Counted from the first letter of the stretch, positions 1 through 6,568 are shown. The stretch: DNA of 14,821 nucleotides from Anaerolineae bacterium (GCA_025454715.1 JALONY010000081.1:1-14821), one strand, 5' to 3'. Notes: generated by a model not told the origin, from the letters alone. Made by a program: numbers and translations.

Positions 1-316
1 GCGGGAGCTCGGTATCGGGGTTGAGCAAGACGGCATAGCGCGGGGCGTCCGCCGACACACCCGCCTCGGTGTAGCCCATGCGGCGCAACCCGAGGTTGTT
101 GGCGAACGAATAGCCCTTGTTGGCGCACTCGACCAGCTCGGCCAGCGGGAACTCGGCGCGCACCAGCGCCGCGCCGCCGTCGCCCGCCGACTCACTGCTG
201 TCGATGACCACCACGCGCAGGCGGACGCCACGGCTGGCGAACACGCTCCGCAGGCAGTTGCGCAACACATCATGGGGGGTTCGATAATTGACGATGACGA
301 TGCCGAGGTCGAACAT
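1..316 (-). CDS. Family 2 glycosyltransferase, 5' part (runs off window start)
   Basis: The first 105 residues of a GT-A fold glycosyltransferase, family 2, of the rhamnosyltransferase-like kind that adds sugars to cell-surface polysaccharide at the cytoplasmic face. The N-terminus has the nucleotide-binding strand IVIVNYRTP, followed by VVVIDSSES where family members usually read VDN(A/S)S. Then come the NKGYSFANN segment and LLNPDTELP, which carries the DxD-type metal-binding aspartate. The ATG at 316-314 is preceded by a GAGAGGG ribosome-binding site on the minus strand. It lies 77 bases downstream of the epimerase-like gene on the same strand, and a promoter sits in the gap, so it may be transcribed both with that gene and alone. 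The acceptor-specific C-terminal half is outside the window, so the sugar and acceptor cannot be named. Confidence 0.85.
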   Translation of the reverse strand, partial: MFDLGIVIVNYRTPHDVLRNCLRSVFASRGVRLRVVVIDSSESAGDGGAALVRAEFPLAELVECANKGYSFANNLGLRRMGYTEAGVSADAPRYAVLLNPDTELP

Positions 317-368
317 CGCGCCCTCTCAGTCGCCTTAGGGAACGCTCATTAGACAGATATGGGGTCGG

Positions 369-397
369 ATTATAACACGCCGTGGGCGGCGCGTCAG
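369..397 (-). promoter_or_regulatory. Promoter for the glycosyltransferase gene
   Basis: On the minus strand there is a perfect TATAAT (374-369) and a CTGACG -35-like hexamer (397-392; 4 of 6 to TTGACA) with a 17-bp spacer. The expected transcription start is near 362, giving a leader of about 45 nt. The -35 hexamer overlaps the stop codon of the upstream epimerase-like gene. Confidence 0.6.
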
Positions 398-1404
398 ACC
401 CCCAGCATCCGTGCCGCGAGGGCGCGCTCGCCGTTGCGTCGCCGGTATCCGGCGGGCGGGGTCGGCTTGAGGTCGGTCAATTCTTGCACGATGCGCGCCA
501 GATACTCGGGCGCGGGGGTGTAGGTCATGCCCAGCTCGACCTTGGAGCGGGTGTTGTCCAGCTCCGACATCCACACATCGCTGAACGGTGAGCAATCGGG
601 CAGGAAGCCATCGGCTTGCAAGCGCTCCCGCGGCACCGTCACCCAGCGCGGCTGCACCCCGACGGCCTCGCCCAAGATGCCCAAGAACTCGGTCAGGGGC
701 AAGGTCTCGTCACCGCTGATGTTGAAGGCGCGCCCCTTGCCCTTGCCGGTGTCGATCAGGGTCATCAGCGCCTGTACCACGTCGTGGGCGTAGATGTGGC
801 GGATGGGGTGATTGGGGTGGTCGGGCACCAAAATCGGGCCCCCGTCGCGCAGGCGCAACACATAACTGTAGAGGCGCAAGAATTGGTCGCGGGCGCTGTG
901 CACCATCGGCAGGCGCAGCACGGTGGCGGGGAAGGCGCGGGTGTGGTGCGCCTCGGTCAGCACGTCTTCGCAGGCGCGCTTATCGACGCCGTACAGCCAC
1001 TCTTCGTAATCGTAGGTGGCGACGGCGGGCGCGGGCAGGGTGGCACCGGCGTAATCGTCCTCGCGGAAGGGGCGCTTGAGCCCATCGCGCACCAGATAGA
1101 CCTGCCCCGACGACAAGGCGATGTAGTGCCCGACGCGCCCGTCGAGGAGCTGGGCGATGGCCTCGGCCTCGGGCTTGCGGTACAGCACGTTATCGACCAC
1201 CACGTCGAACGTCCGCCCTGACAAGGCGCGCTTCATCTGCACCGAATCGGTGCGGTCGCAGTGCAGGCGCGGCAGCGACTCGGGCAATGAGTCGCGGGTC
1301 AGGCCGCGGTTGAGCAAGGTGACGCGGTGACCTGCCGCCAGCAGGCGCTCGGCCAGATAATGCCCGACTTGGCGCGTGCCGCCGATAATCAAAACGTTTT
1401 TCAT
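394..1404 (-). CDS. NAD-dependent epimerase/dehydratase-like protein (extended SDR)
   Basis: A 336-residue extended short-chain dehydrogenase/reductase. A Rossmann fold opens the protein, with GGTRQVG at residues 8-14 (the GxxGxxG dinucleotide site) after the VLIIGGT strand. A serine-rich strand, ALSSGQVY (residues 96-103), and YGVDK (Y138, K142) supply the usual Ser/Tyr/Lys catalytic residues. The substrate domain includes RHIYAHDVVQAL and FNISGDE, typical of nucleotide-sugar epimerases and of the related CSP41-type proteins that bind RNA. The ATG at 1404 is chosen over an in-frame start 16 codons upstream because AAGAAGG sits seven bases before it and the dinucleotide motif then starts at the usual place. 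It is followed on the same strand by a glycosyltransferase, which suits a sugar-nucleotide role, but the substrate is unknown. Confidence 0.8.
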   Translation of the reverse strand: MKNVLIIGGTRQVGHYLAERLLAAGHRVTLLNRGLTRDSLPESLPRLHCDRTDSVQMKRALSGRTFDVVVDNVLYRKPEAEAIAQLLDGRVGHYIALSSGQVYLVRDGLKRPFREDDYAGATLPAPAVATYDYEEWLYGVDKRACEDVLTEAHHTRAFPATVLRLPMVHSARDQFLRLYSYVLRLRDGGPILVPDHPNHPIRHIYAHDVVQALMTLIDTGKGKGRAFNISGDETLPLTEFLGILGEAVGVQPRWVTVPRERLQADGFLPDCSPFSDVWMSELDNTRSKVELGMTYTPAPEYLARIVQELTDLKPTPPAGYRRRNGERALAARMLGV

Positions 1405-1468
1405 CCCAAAACCTTCTTTCAAAACAGGCGCGACGGAAAAAATGACGGACAAGCACCGTGTTGAGCCT

Positions 1469-1474
1469 ATTTTA
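1469..1474 (-). promoter_or_regulatory. Candidate -10 element for the epimerase-like gene
   Basis: TAAAAT on the minus strand (5 of 6 to TATAAT), about 65 bases before the ATG at 1404. No -35 hexamer is at a normal distance; a TTGACC at 1511-1506 is 31 bases away, too far. The divergent spacer 1405-1595 otherwise holds only the plus-strand promoter described next. Confidence 0.25.
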
Positions 1475-1556
1475 ACCGAACCTGAGAGCGGCGTGTTAGG
1501 GCGCCGGTCAACGTTCAGCCACCTCTATCATGCTTCTTATCGCCAGCCGCGCACAA

Positions 1557-1571
1557 CTTGTGCTATACTGC
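1557..1571 (+). promoter_or_regulatory. Extended -10 promoter for the 59-residue protein gene
   Basis: TGC-TATACT at 1561-1569 is an extended -10 (TGn) with 5 of 6 matches in the hexamer. It lies 27 bases before the start codon. No good -35 is visible, as is usual for extended -10 promoters. The 15 bases here match those at 3440-3454 at 13 of 15 positions. Confidence 0.5.
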
Positions 1572-1595
1572 TCCCAACATCATAAGGAACGTGGT

Positions 1596-1775
1596 ATGGC
1601 TGGACAACGACAAAAACGCACCCTCTGGGATGACCTTGCCGATGCCGCCCGCGAGGTGGCCGAAACGTTGGGGCGCGTCTTGAACCCGCGCCGCGAGCCT
1701 GAGCGTGCGCCCGTGCCGATACCGGTGCGCGCCAACCCGCCTTACCCGCGCCGTCGCCCCGACCCGCGCAACTGA
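1596..1775 (+). CDS. Small basic protein of unknown function (59 aa)
   Basis: Not recognised. The start is well supported: AAGGAA lies six bases before the ATG and an extended -10 promoter lies just upstream. The N-terminal half (about residues 9-31, LWDDLADAAREVAETLGRV) looks like an amphipathic helix. The C-terminal half is rich in proline and arginine (RREPERAPVPIP, PYPRRRPDPRN) and probably disordered, with a strong positive charge. There is no membrane segment or signal peptide. It is transcribed toward rpoD, with a shared hairpin terminator between. The composition would suit a nucleic-acid-binding or membrane-surface protein, but that is only inference. Confidence 0.65.
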   Translation: MAGQRQKRTLWDDLADAAREVAETLGRVLNPRREPERAPVPIPVRANPPYPRRRPDPRN

Positions 1776-1811
1776 CCCCAGCCCCCCATACACGACCCCG
1801 ACACCAACACG

Positions 1812-1845
1812 ACGGGGGCGGTTCACCCAGATGAACCGCCCCCGT
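1812..1845. terminator. Bidirectional hairpin terminator between convergent genes
   Basis: A perfect 14-bp inverted repeat: left arm 1812-1825, loop 1826-1831 (CCCAGA), right arm 1832-1845. It is very GC-rich and lies between the stop of the 59-residue protein (1775) and the stop of rpoD (1863). The T-tract is short on the plus strand and absent on the minus strand, so termination may be partly Rho-dependent, or the hairpin may protect the 3' ends. Confidence 0.7.
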
Positions 1846-1862
1846 TTGCGTCGTATGCCTTT

Positions 1863-3032
1863 TTAGCCCAAGTAATCGCGCAGCGCGATGGACAAGCGCG
1901 GCGACTTGAGGCGGCGGAGCGCCTCTTTCTCCAGTTGACGGATGCGCTCACGGCTGAGGCCGAACTTGTTGGCGATTTCCTCGAGGGTGTGCGGCTCGCC
2001 ACCGCCCAGCCCAAAGCGCAGGCGCAGGATGCTGGATTGGCGGCTGGTCAGCTCGCCCAAGACGTGCTCGATGGTCTCTTCCAGCAGGTGCTGGATGGCC
2101 GAATCGACCGGGCTGGGCGTCTCTTGGTCTTCGATGAAGTCGCCGAACTCGGTATCGCCGTCCTCGCCCACCGGGCGCTCCAGCGCCACCGCGTGCTGGC
2201 TGGCATCCATCATCCCGCGGATGGTATCGAGGGGGATGTCCATCTCCGACGCGATTTCCTCGGCGGTCGGGCGGCGCCCCAACAACTGCTCGAGGCTTTG
2301 GGCGGTGCGGTACATCTGGCGGATGCGCTCGGTCATGTGGAGCGGGATGCGGATGGTGCGGGTCTTTTGCGCCAAGGCGCGGGTGATGGCTTGGCGGATC
2401 CACCATGTGGCGTAGGTGCTGAAGCGGTTGCCGCGCTTGTAATCGTACTTATCGACCGCCCGCATCAGCCCGACGTTGCCCTCTTGGATGAGGTCGGGGA
2501 AGGGCAGGCCTTGCGACATGTAGCGCTTGGCGATGCTGACGACGAGGCGGGTGTTGGCACGCCCGAGGTGTTCGCGGGCGGCTTGCCCGTCGCGGATGAT
2601 TTTCTCGAGGCGGTCGCGCCGTTCGGGGGTGAGGGTGCCGGCTTCGATTTTCTTGGCCATGTATTGCGCCACATAGCGCCCGCGCTCGATGCGCTTGGCC
2701 AAATCGACCTCTTCGACCGCGCTGAGCAACGGCTCTTGCGCCATCTGACGGAAATAAAGCCCGACGGGGTCATCTGGCGATACCGCGTTGATGTCGCCAA
2801 TCAACGTGTCTTGGGTGGGGTCTTCGACTTCATAATCGAACTCGGTCTCGTCCATGACCTGCCCGCCGAGCAATTCTCCCTCGTTGCGGTACTCGATACC
2901 GAGCTCATCTAGTTCGTATAAAATATTTTCGAAACTCGCGCCGTCCTCGCCCTCTTCTTCGATCACCTCAATCACATCGTCATACGTTACGTAACCACGC
3001 TGTTCCGCGCGCGCCACCAGTTCCTGAATCAC
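1863..3032 (-). CDS. rpoD: RNA polymerase sigma-70 factor, primary (RpoD/SigA) type
   Basis: A 389-residue group 1/2 sigma factor that recruits core RNA polymerase to -10/-35 promoters. An acidic N-terminal region (about 1-85) resembles a short region 1.1. Region 1.2 is at about 86-118 (DPVGLYFRQM). Region 2 is at about 158-228, with the core-binding LIQEGNVGLMRAVDKYDYKRG and the -10-reading, melting segment FSTYATWWIRQAITRAL. Region 3 is at about 237-312. Region 4 ends in the -35-reading helix-turn-helix TLEEIANKFGLSRERIRQLE (349-368). All key aromatic residues of region 2.3 are present. The start is GTG at 3032, five bases after AGAGGTGA, a strong ribosome-binding site. Chloroflexota often have several RpoD-like paralogues, so whether this is the housekeeping copy is not certain. 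Confidence 0.95.
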   Translation of the reverse strand: MIQELVARAEQRGYVTYDDVIEVIEEEGEDGASFENILYELDELGIEYRNEGELLGGQVMDETEFDYEVEDPTQDTLIGDINAVSPDDPVGLYFRQMAQEPLLSAVEEVDLAKRIERGRYVAQYMAKKIEAGTLTPERRDRLEKIIRDGQAAREHLGRANTRLVVSIAKRYMSQGLPFPDLIQEGNVGLMRAVDKYDYKRGNRFSTYATWWIRQAITRALAQKTRTIRIPLHMTERIRQMYRTAQSLEQLLGRRPTAEEIASEMDIPLDTIRGMMDASQHAVALERPVGEDGDTEFGDFIEDQETPSPVDSAIQHLLEETIEHVLGELTSRQSSILRLRFGLGGGEPHTLEEIANKFGLSRERIRQLEKEALRRLKSPRLSIALRDYLG

Positions 3033-3058
3033 GGTTCACCTCTGCTGAACATCCGCCG

Positions 3059-3077
3059 TGCTCGGTCGCGCCGAGCA
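3059..3077 (-). promoter_or_regulatory. Hairpin in the rpoD leader, near the start codon
   Basis: Perfect 7-bp stem (TGCTCGG / CCGAGCA) with a 5-base loop. Its nearest edge is 26 bases upstream of the GTG start of rpoD, just ahead of the ribosome-binding site. It could affect ribosome loading. No riboswitch class is recognised. Confidence 0.4.
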
Positions 3078-3127
3078 GGTGCGGGTCATCCCTAAGACAA
3101 GCGATGGATAGCGGGGTCATCAAACCC

Positions 3128-3147
3128 GACAGATAAAGAGCTCTGTC
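3128..3147 (-). promoter_or_regulatory. Second hairpin in the rpoD leader, next to a free Shine-Dalgarno
   Basis: A 6-bp stem (3128-3133 with 3142-3147) closing an 8-base loop. On the minus strand it directly abuts an AAGGAGG sequence (3153-3147) that has no well-placed start codon after it. Confidence 0.3.
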
Positions 3148-3196
3148 CTCCTTGTGATGCAAAGCCGCGGTGTTTGGGGGTGTTAAGTGTGGGGCT

Positions 3197-3216
3197 GTCC
3201 GTGAATTAACACGGGC
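3197..3216 (-). promoter_or_regulatory. Hairpin at the predicted 5' end of the rpoD transcript
   Basis: A 7-bp stem including one G-U pair (3197-3203 with 3210-3216), loop AATTAA. It begins within a few bases of the predicted transcription start near 3218. A hairpin at the extreme 5' end is known to protect transcripts from 5'-end-dependent decay in other bacteria. Confidence 0.35.
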
Positions 3217-3224
3217 TTAAACGT

Positions 3225-3254
3225 ATTATCAGCACAGCTTTTGAAATTTGGCAA
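3225..3254 (-). promoter_or_regulatory. Promoter of rpoD
   Basis: On the minus strand, TTGCCA (3254-3249; 5 of 6) and GATAAT (3230-3225; 5 of 6) are separated by 18 bp. The predicted start is near 3218, giving a leader of about 185 nt. The stretch from 3255 to 3440 holds one copy of the GCGGGGTCAT repeat and otherwise nothing I can assign. Confidence 0.6.
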
Positions 3255-3439
3255 GCCAACGCGGGGTCATTCGTGGTGCCAAGCCCGCTCTGCCGTGCGG
3301 GGGGCGCGGGGGTCTTGGGGCGCCTTGACTCTATCCTAGCATGAGACGGGTATTAGGGATATGGGCAGTTTATCTAGGGGTAATGGGGGCATTTTGTGCA
3401 GGTTACCCAATATGTTTGACACAGTGGCCACAAGACCTG

Positions 3440-3454
3440 CTTGCGCTATAATGC
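3440..3454 (+). promoter_or_regulatory. -10 element of the PBP-like gene
   Basis: A perfect TATAAT at 3447-3452 in the context CTTGCGCTATAATGC. The expected start is about 3459, giving a leader of about 53 nt before the ATG at 3512. This also argues against the in-frame GTG at 3458 as the start codon. No -35 stands at a 16-18 bp distance. Confidence 0.55.
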
Positions 3455-3511
3455 GCGGTGTGGGGGCGAGCGCGCCCCGCACCTGTCTTTCAGGCCAAAC
3501 ACGAGGGGTTC

Positions 3512-6457
3512 ATGGCAACGGCACGCGACATCATCCGGCGGCGGCGGGCGCGCAAGGAGCGCCACCAGCGCCAAGCGCGCCGCACCACCGTCTGGGCAAG
3601 CGTCTGGCTGACGCTGGTCTTGTTGGGCGGGGTGGTGCCGGTCGGTGGGGTGGTCGGCGTCACGGCCTACGCCTATGCCGAGGCCACCCGCGACCTGCCC
3701 ACGCCGGTCGAGACCACCTTTTTGGACAGCGTCGGCGTCACCCGCCTGCTCGACCGCACCGGCACGGTCGAACTCTTGGCGTTGCAAGACCCGCTGGGCA
3801 GCAACCGCACATGGACGACGCTCGACTCGCTACCCCAACACCTGATTGACGCCACCCTGTTGGTCGAAGACCCCGATTTCTTGCAAACCGCCCGCTTCGA
3901 CCTGCTCGGCACGGGCGTGCGCCTGTGGGAGAACATCATGGCGGGCCCGACCGACCCCGACCCGACCCTGACCGGTCGGTTGGTACGCAACGCCATCTCG
4001 GCCAAAGCCGACGCCGCCACCCCTGCCGGTCGGCGACGCGAGGCCGCGCTGGTGGCCGAGGTCAACCGGCGCTATACGCCCCAAGAGGTGCTCGAATGGC
4101 ACCTCAACACCAATTATTATGGCAGTGAAGCCTACGGCATCGAGGCCGCCGCGCAGGTCTATCTGGGCAAGGCGGCGGCTGAGCTGACGGTGGATGAGGC
4201 CGCGTTGCTGGCCTCGATACCGACCGCGCCGCAGTTCAACCCGTTCGACGACGAGGCCGCCGCCCGTGGCCGCCAAGCCGACACCCTGCGCCGGATGCGC
4301 GACGCGGGCGCGCTCACCCCTGAGGCTTACGCCCAAGCCGCCGAGGTCATCACCGCCATCCGCCCGGGTGGGGGGCAACAACCCGCCCTCGCGCCCGATT
4401 TCAGCTTTTATGCCCGCCGCCAAGCCGAGGTCATCCTCGACAACCTCGGCTACGATGGGGCGCGCTTGATGAGCCGCGGCGGGCTGACCATCATCACCAC
4501 CTTAGACGTGCCGTTGTATGGGCAGGCCGCCTGTGCCCTGAGCGGGGCGTTGGGCGCGTGGGGTGGGCAAGCCGTGACGTGGCGCGCCAGCGACGGTGCG
4601 CCGTGTTCCGCCGAGGGGCGCTTGCGTGCGCTCGCGCCGTTGACCGAGGGCGCGCCCGATTCCGGCTCGGTGGTCATCCTCGATGTCGCCAACGGCGAAA
4701 TCTTGGCGATGGAGGGCGCGGGCAACCGCCCCGACGCGCAGCCCGCCCTTACCCTCGCCCCGTTCGTGGTCTTCGAGGGCTTCAGAGACCGGCAACAGGG
4801 CACGCAATACACCCCTGCCAGCATGGTGCTCGACATCCCGCGCAGTTTCCCCGGAGCCGCCGAGGGCTTGATTTACCAGCCCGCCAACCTCGATGGCTCG
4901 TTCAGTGGGCCGCTCACGGTGCGCGAGGCCGCCGCCAAGCTACTCATCCCGCCGGTGGTGCAAATGGCCGACAACCACGGCCTGACCGGCATCCTGCGGA
5001 CGGCGCGGCGCTTGGGCATCACCACCCTGAACGACGGCCTATACGACCTGTCGCTGTTGGAGCGCGGCGGCGCGGTCGCCCCGCTCGACATCGCTTATGC
5101 CTATGGCGTGCTGAGCGCACAAGGCGAGATGTTCGGGGTTCCGGTGCCACCGCGGGGCGTCGGCTTGCGTAACCGCGACCCCGTGGCCGTCTTGCAAATC
5201 ACCGACGCGCAAGGCGAGGTGTTGTGGCAGCACGACCCCGCCCAAACCCGCGTCAACGTGTTCCGCGACGCGCCGGAGCTGGGCTACTTGGTCAACAACG
5301 TGTTCGCCGACGGCGGCCTGCGCTTGGAGCGCTTCGGGAGCGGCTCACCACTGGTCACCGACCGCCCCGCGGCGGTGGTCGAATCGCTCAGCAGTGACCG
5401 GCGCGACCATTGGGCGGTCGGCTATACCCCGCAGCGCGTGGTGGCGGTGCACCTCAGCCGTGCCGACGACGCGCCGTTGGGCACCCGCGCCTACCTCGAC
5501 GACGGCGCGGCGGGCGTGTGGCGCGCCGTCATCGACGCCGCGCATGGCGGCCTGCCCGCCGATGGCTGGCCGCGCCCCGCCAACGTGGTCGAGCTGACGG
5601 TCTGCCAGCGCTCCGGCCTGTTGCCCCACCCCGACTGCCCGACCCGCCGCGAGGTGTTCATCGCCGGAATCCAGCCCACCCAGCCCGATACGTTCTGGCA
5701 AGCCTTCGAAATCAACAGCCAGACGCGCCAATTGGCCACCTCGGCCACCGCCCAAGCCTTGCGCGTGCGCGAGACGTATTTCGTCCCGCCCGATGCCGCG
5801 CTCGATTGGTGGCGCGCCAACCGCCAGCCCTTGCCACCGACCGATTACGACACCTTCAGCCGCCCCGAAGATGCACCGTTCCAGACCACCGTGCTCAGCC
5901 GCCCAGAGCCATTGGCCTTGCTGCGCGGCACGACCGAGGTGCGCGGGTCGGTGGCCGCCGATGACCTGCGTTATTACCAGTTGTCGTATGGCGCGGGGGT
6001 CAACCCGTCGGAATGGTCTACGATTGGCGGGCAGCAAGCCACCGCCCCGTCCGACGGCCTGCTGGGGACGTGGGACACCACCGGCCTCGACGGGATTTAT
6101 ACGCTGGAGTTGGCCGCGGTCAAGACCGACAACACCCGTGAGCGCAGCGTCGTGCAAGTCCGCATCGACAACACGCCGCCGACCGTGGTCATCAGCGCGG
6201 AGGGCGGAGCCAACAAGGTCTATCGCTTCCCGACCGATCAAACCATCCCGCTCAGCATCGCCGCTGCCGACAACCTCGCGCTCGACCGCGTCGAGGTCTA
6301 TCATGAGGGGCGGTTGGTCGCCACCTTACGGCAAGCGCCCTACGCCTATACCCACCCCATCACCGCCATCGGCGACGAGACCTTTACCGCGGTGGCCTAT
6401 GACCTCGCCGGTAGCCGCAGCGAGACCGCCCCGCTGGTGGTCAGCGTGACGCGCTAG
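3512..6457 (+). CDS. PBP1-like membrane protein with inactivated transpeptidase motifs
   Basis: A 981-residue homologue of bifunctional class A penicillin-binding proteins. A basic cytoplasmic tail (1-25) and one membrane segment (about 27-52) precede a GT51 domain (about 65-290) with VEDPDF (E119), VRNAIS, NRRYTPQEVLEWHLN (E195) and YGIEAAAQVYLGK. The transpeptidase-like domain (about 380-690) keeps family landmarks such as YTPASMVLDIP, GPLTVREA and RRDHWAVGYTP. However, SxxK reads LTLA (413-416), SxN is absent (AAAKLLIPP, 473-481) and KTG reads VES (623-625). Only one lysine (K476) occurs between 380 and 690. It therefore should not cross-link peptides or bind beta-lactams covalently. Two beta-sandwich, Ig-like segments follow (about 800-981). 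The ATG at 3512 has a GAGGGG site and fits the promoter. Likely a non-catalytic paralogue acting at the cell wall. Confidence 0.85.
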   Translation: MATARDIIRRRRARKERHQRQARRTTVWASVWLTLVLLGGVVPVGGVVGVTAYAYAEATRDLPTPVETTFLDSVGVTRLLDRTGTVELLALQDPLGSNRTWTTLDSLPQHLIDATLLVEDPDFLQTARFDLLGTGVRLWENIMAGPTDPDPTLTGRLVRNAISAKADAATPAGRRREAALVAEVNRRYTPQEVLEWHLNTNYYGSEAYGIEAAAQVYLGKAAAELTVDEAALLASIPTAPQFNPFDDEAAARGRQADTLRRMRDAGALTPEAYAQAAEVITAIRPGGGQQPALAPDFSFYARRQAEVILDNLGYDGARLMSRGGLTIITTLDVPLYGQAACALSGALGAWGGQAVTWRASDGAPCSAEGRLRALAPLTEGAPDSGSVVILDVANGEILAMEGAGNRPDAQPALTLAPFVVFEGFRDRQQGTQYTPASMVLDIPRSFPGAAEGLIYQPANLDGSFSGPLTVREAAAKLLIPPVVQMADNHGLTGILRTARRLGITTLNDGLYDLSLLERGGAVAPLDIAYAYGVLSAQGEMFGVPVPPRGVGLRNRDPVAVLQITDAQGEVLWQHDPAQTRVNVFRDAPELGYLVNNVFADGGLRLERFGSGSPLVTDRPAAVVESLSSDRRDHWAVGYTPQRVVAVHLSRADDAPLGTRAYLDDGAAGVWRAVIDAAHGGLPADGWPRPANVVELTVCQRSGLLPHPDCPTRREVFIAGIQPTQPDTFWQAFEINSQTRQLATSATAQALRVRETYFVPPDAALDWWRANRQPLPPTDYDTFSRPEDAPFQTTVLSRPEPLALLRGTTEVRGSVAADDLRYYQLSYGAGVNPSEWSTIGGQQATAPSDGLLGTWDTTGLDGIYTLELAAVKTDNTRERSVVQVRIDNTPPTVVISAEGGANKVYRFPTDQTIPLSIAAADNLALDRVEVYHEGRLVATLRQAPYAYTHPITAIGDETFTAVAYDLAGSRSETAPLVVSVTR

Positions 6458-6480
6458 GCGGGCGGGCGTCGGGCGGGCGG

Positions 6481-6503
6481 TTGCCGAAAGGCAAGGTTTT
6501 GCC
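6481..6503 (+). terminator. Hairpin(s) after the PBP-like gene
   Basis: TTGCC-GAAA-GGCAA (6481-6494) is a 5-bp stem with a GNRA tetraloop. The same GGCAA can pair instead with TTGCC at 6499-6503 over a GGTT loop. It lies 24 bases after the PBP-like stop codon. The following GGTTTT gives a short T-run. A weak terminator or processing site. Confidence 0.4.
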
Positions 6504-6515
6504 GTACAGTTTTGT

Positions 6516-6521
6516 TAAAAT
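6516..6521 (+). promoter_or_regulatory. Candidate -10 for the secreted-protein operon
   Basis: TAAAAT (5 of 6) in TTTGTTAAAATC, 47 bases before the ATG at 6569. No clear -35. If used, it would drive the run of genes from 6569 to 9629. Confidence 0.35.
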
Positions 6522-6568
6522 CAGGGGCATCCACTCTGGCTGCCCCGCACTGCGTTAGGACACTGCCC

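Larger units (their letters stand above)
3111..3270. repeat. Direct repeat GCGGGGTCAT, two copies (plus a near copy)
   Basis: Identical 10-mers at 3111-3120 and 3261-3270, with a close relative GCGGGTCATC at 3081-3090. The copy at 3261 lies just upstream of the -35 of the rpoD promoter, the other two in its leader. They could be a regulator's binding sites or chance in GC-rich sequence. Confidence 0.3.

Noticed and set aside
1935..2912. A 325-codon open frame on the plus strand across rpoD
   Set aside because: It is the antisense shadow of a strongly conserved sigma factor in GC-rich DNA, with no ribosome-binding site or recognisable domain.
2980..3162. A 60-residue minus-strand ORF overlapping the start of rpoD as a leader peptide
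   Set aside because: It begins with TTG, the AAGGAGG lies inside it rather than before the start, and its composition is unremarkable.
3325..3356. TTGACT and TATTAG on the plus strand as a second upstream promoter for the PBP-like gene
   Set aside because: The spacer is 20 bp and the -10 is poor; not better than chance in a 480-base spacer.
3416..3452. Perfect TTGACA at 3416-3421 upstream of the TATAAT at 3447-3452, as a classical promoter for the PBP-like gene
   Set aside because: The spacer is 25 bp, too long for a sigma-70 promoter and longer than the 19-20 bp of MerR-type promoters. The -10 is kept, the pairing is not.
3458..3511. An 18-codon N-terminal extension of the PBP-like protein from a GTG at 3458
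   Set aside because: The GTG falls at the predicted transcription start and has no ribosome-binding site. The ATG at 3512 has one and gives a normal basic tail before the membrane helix.
5345..6304. A 319-codon minus-strand open frame across the PBP-like gene
   Set aside because: It is an antisense shadow caused by high GC at third positions; Gly/Arg/Ala-rich with no family features.
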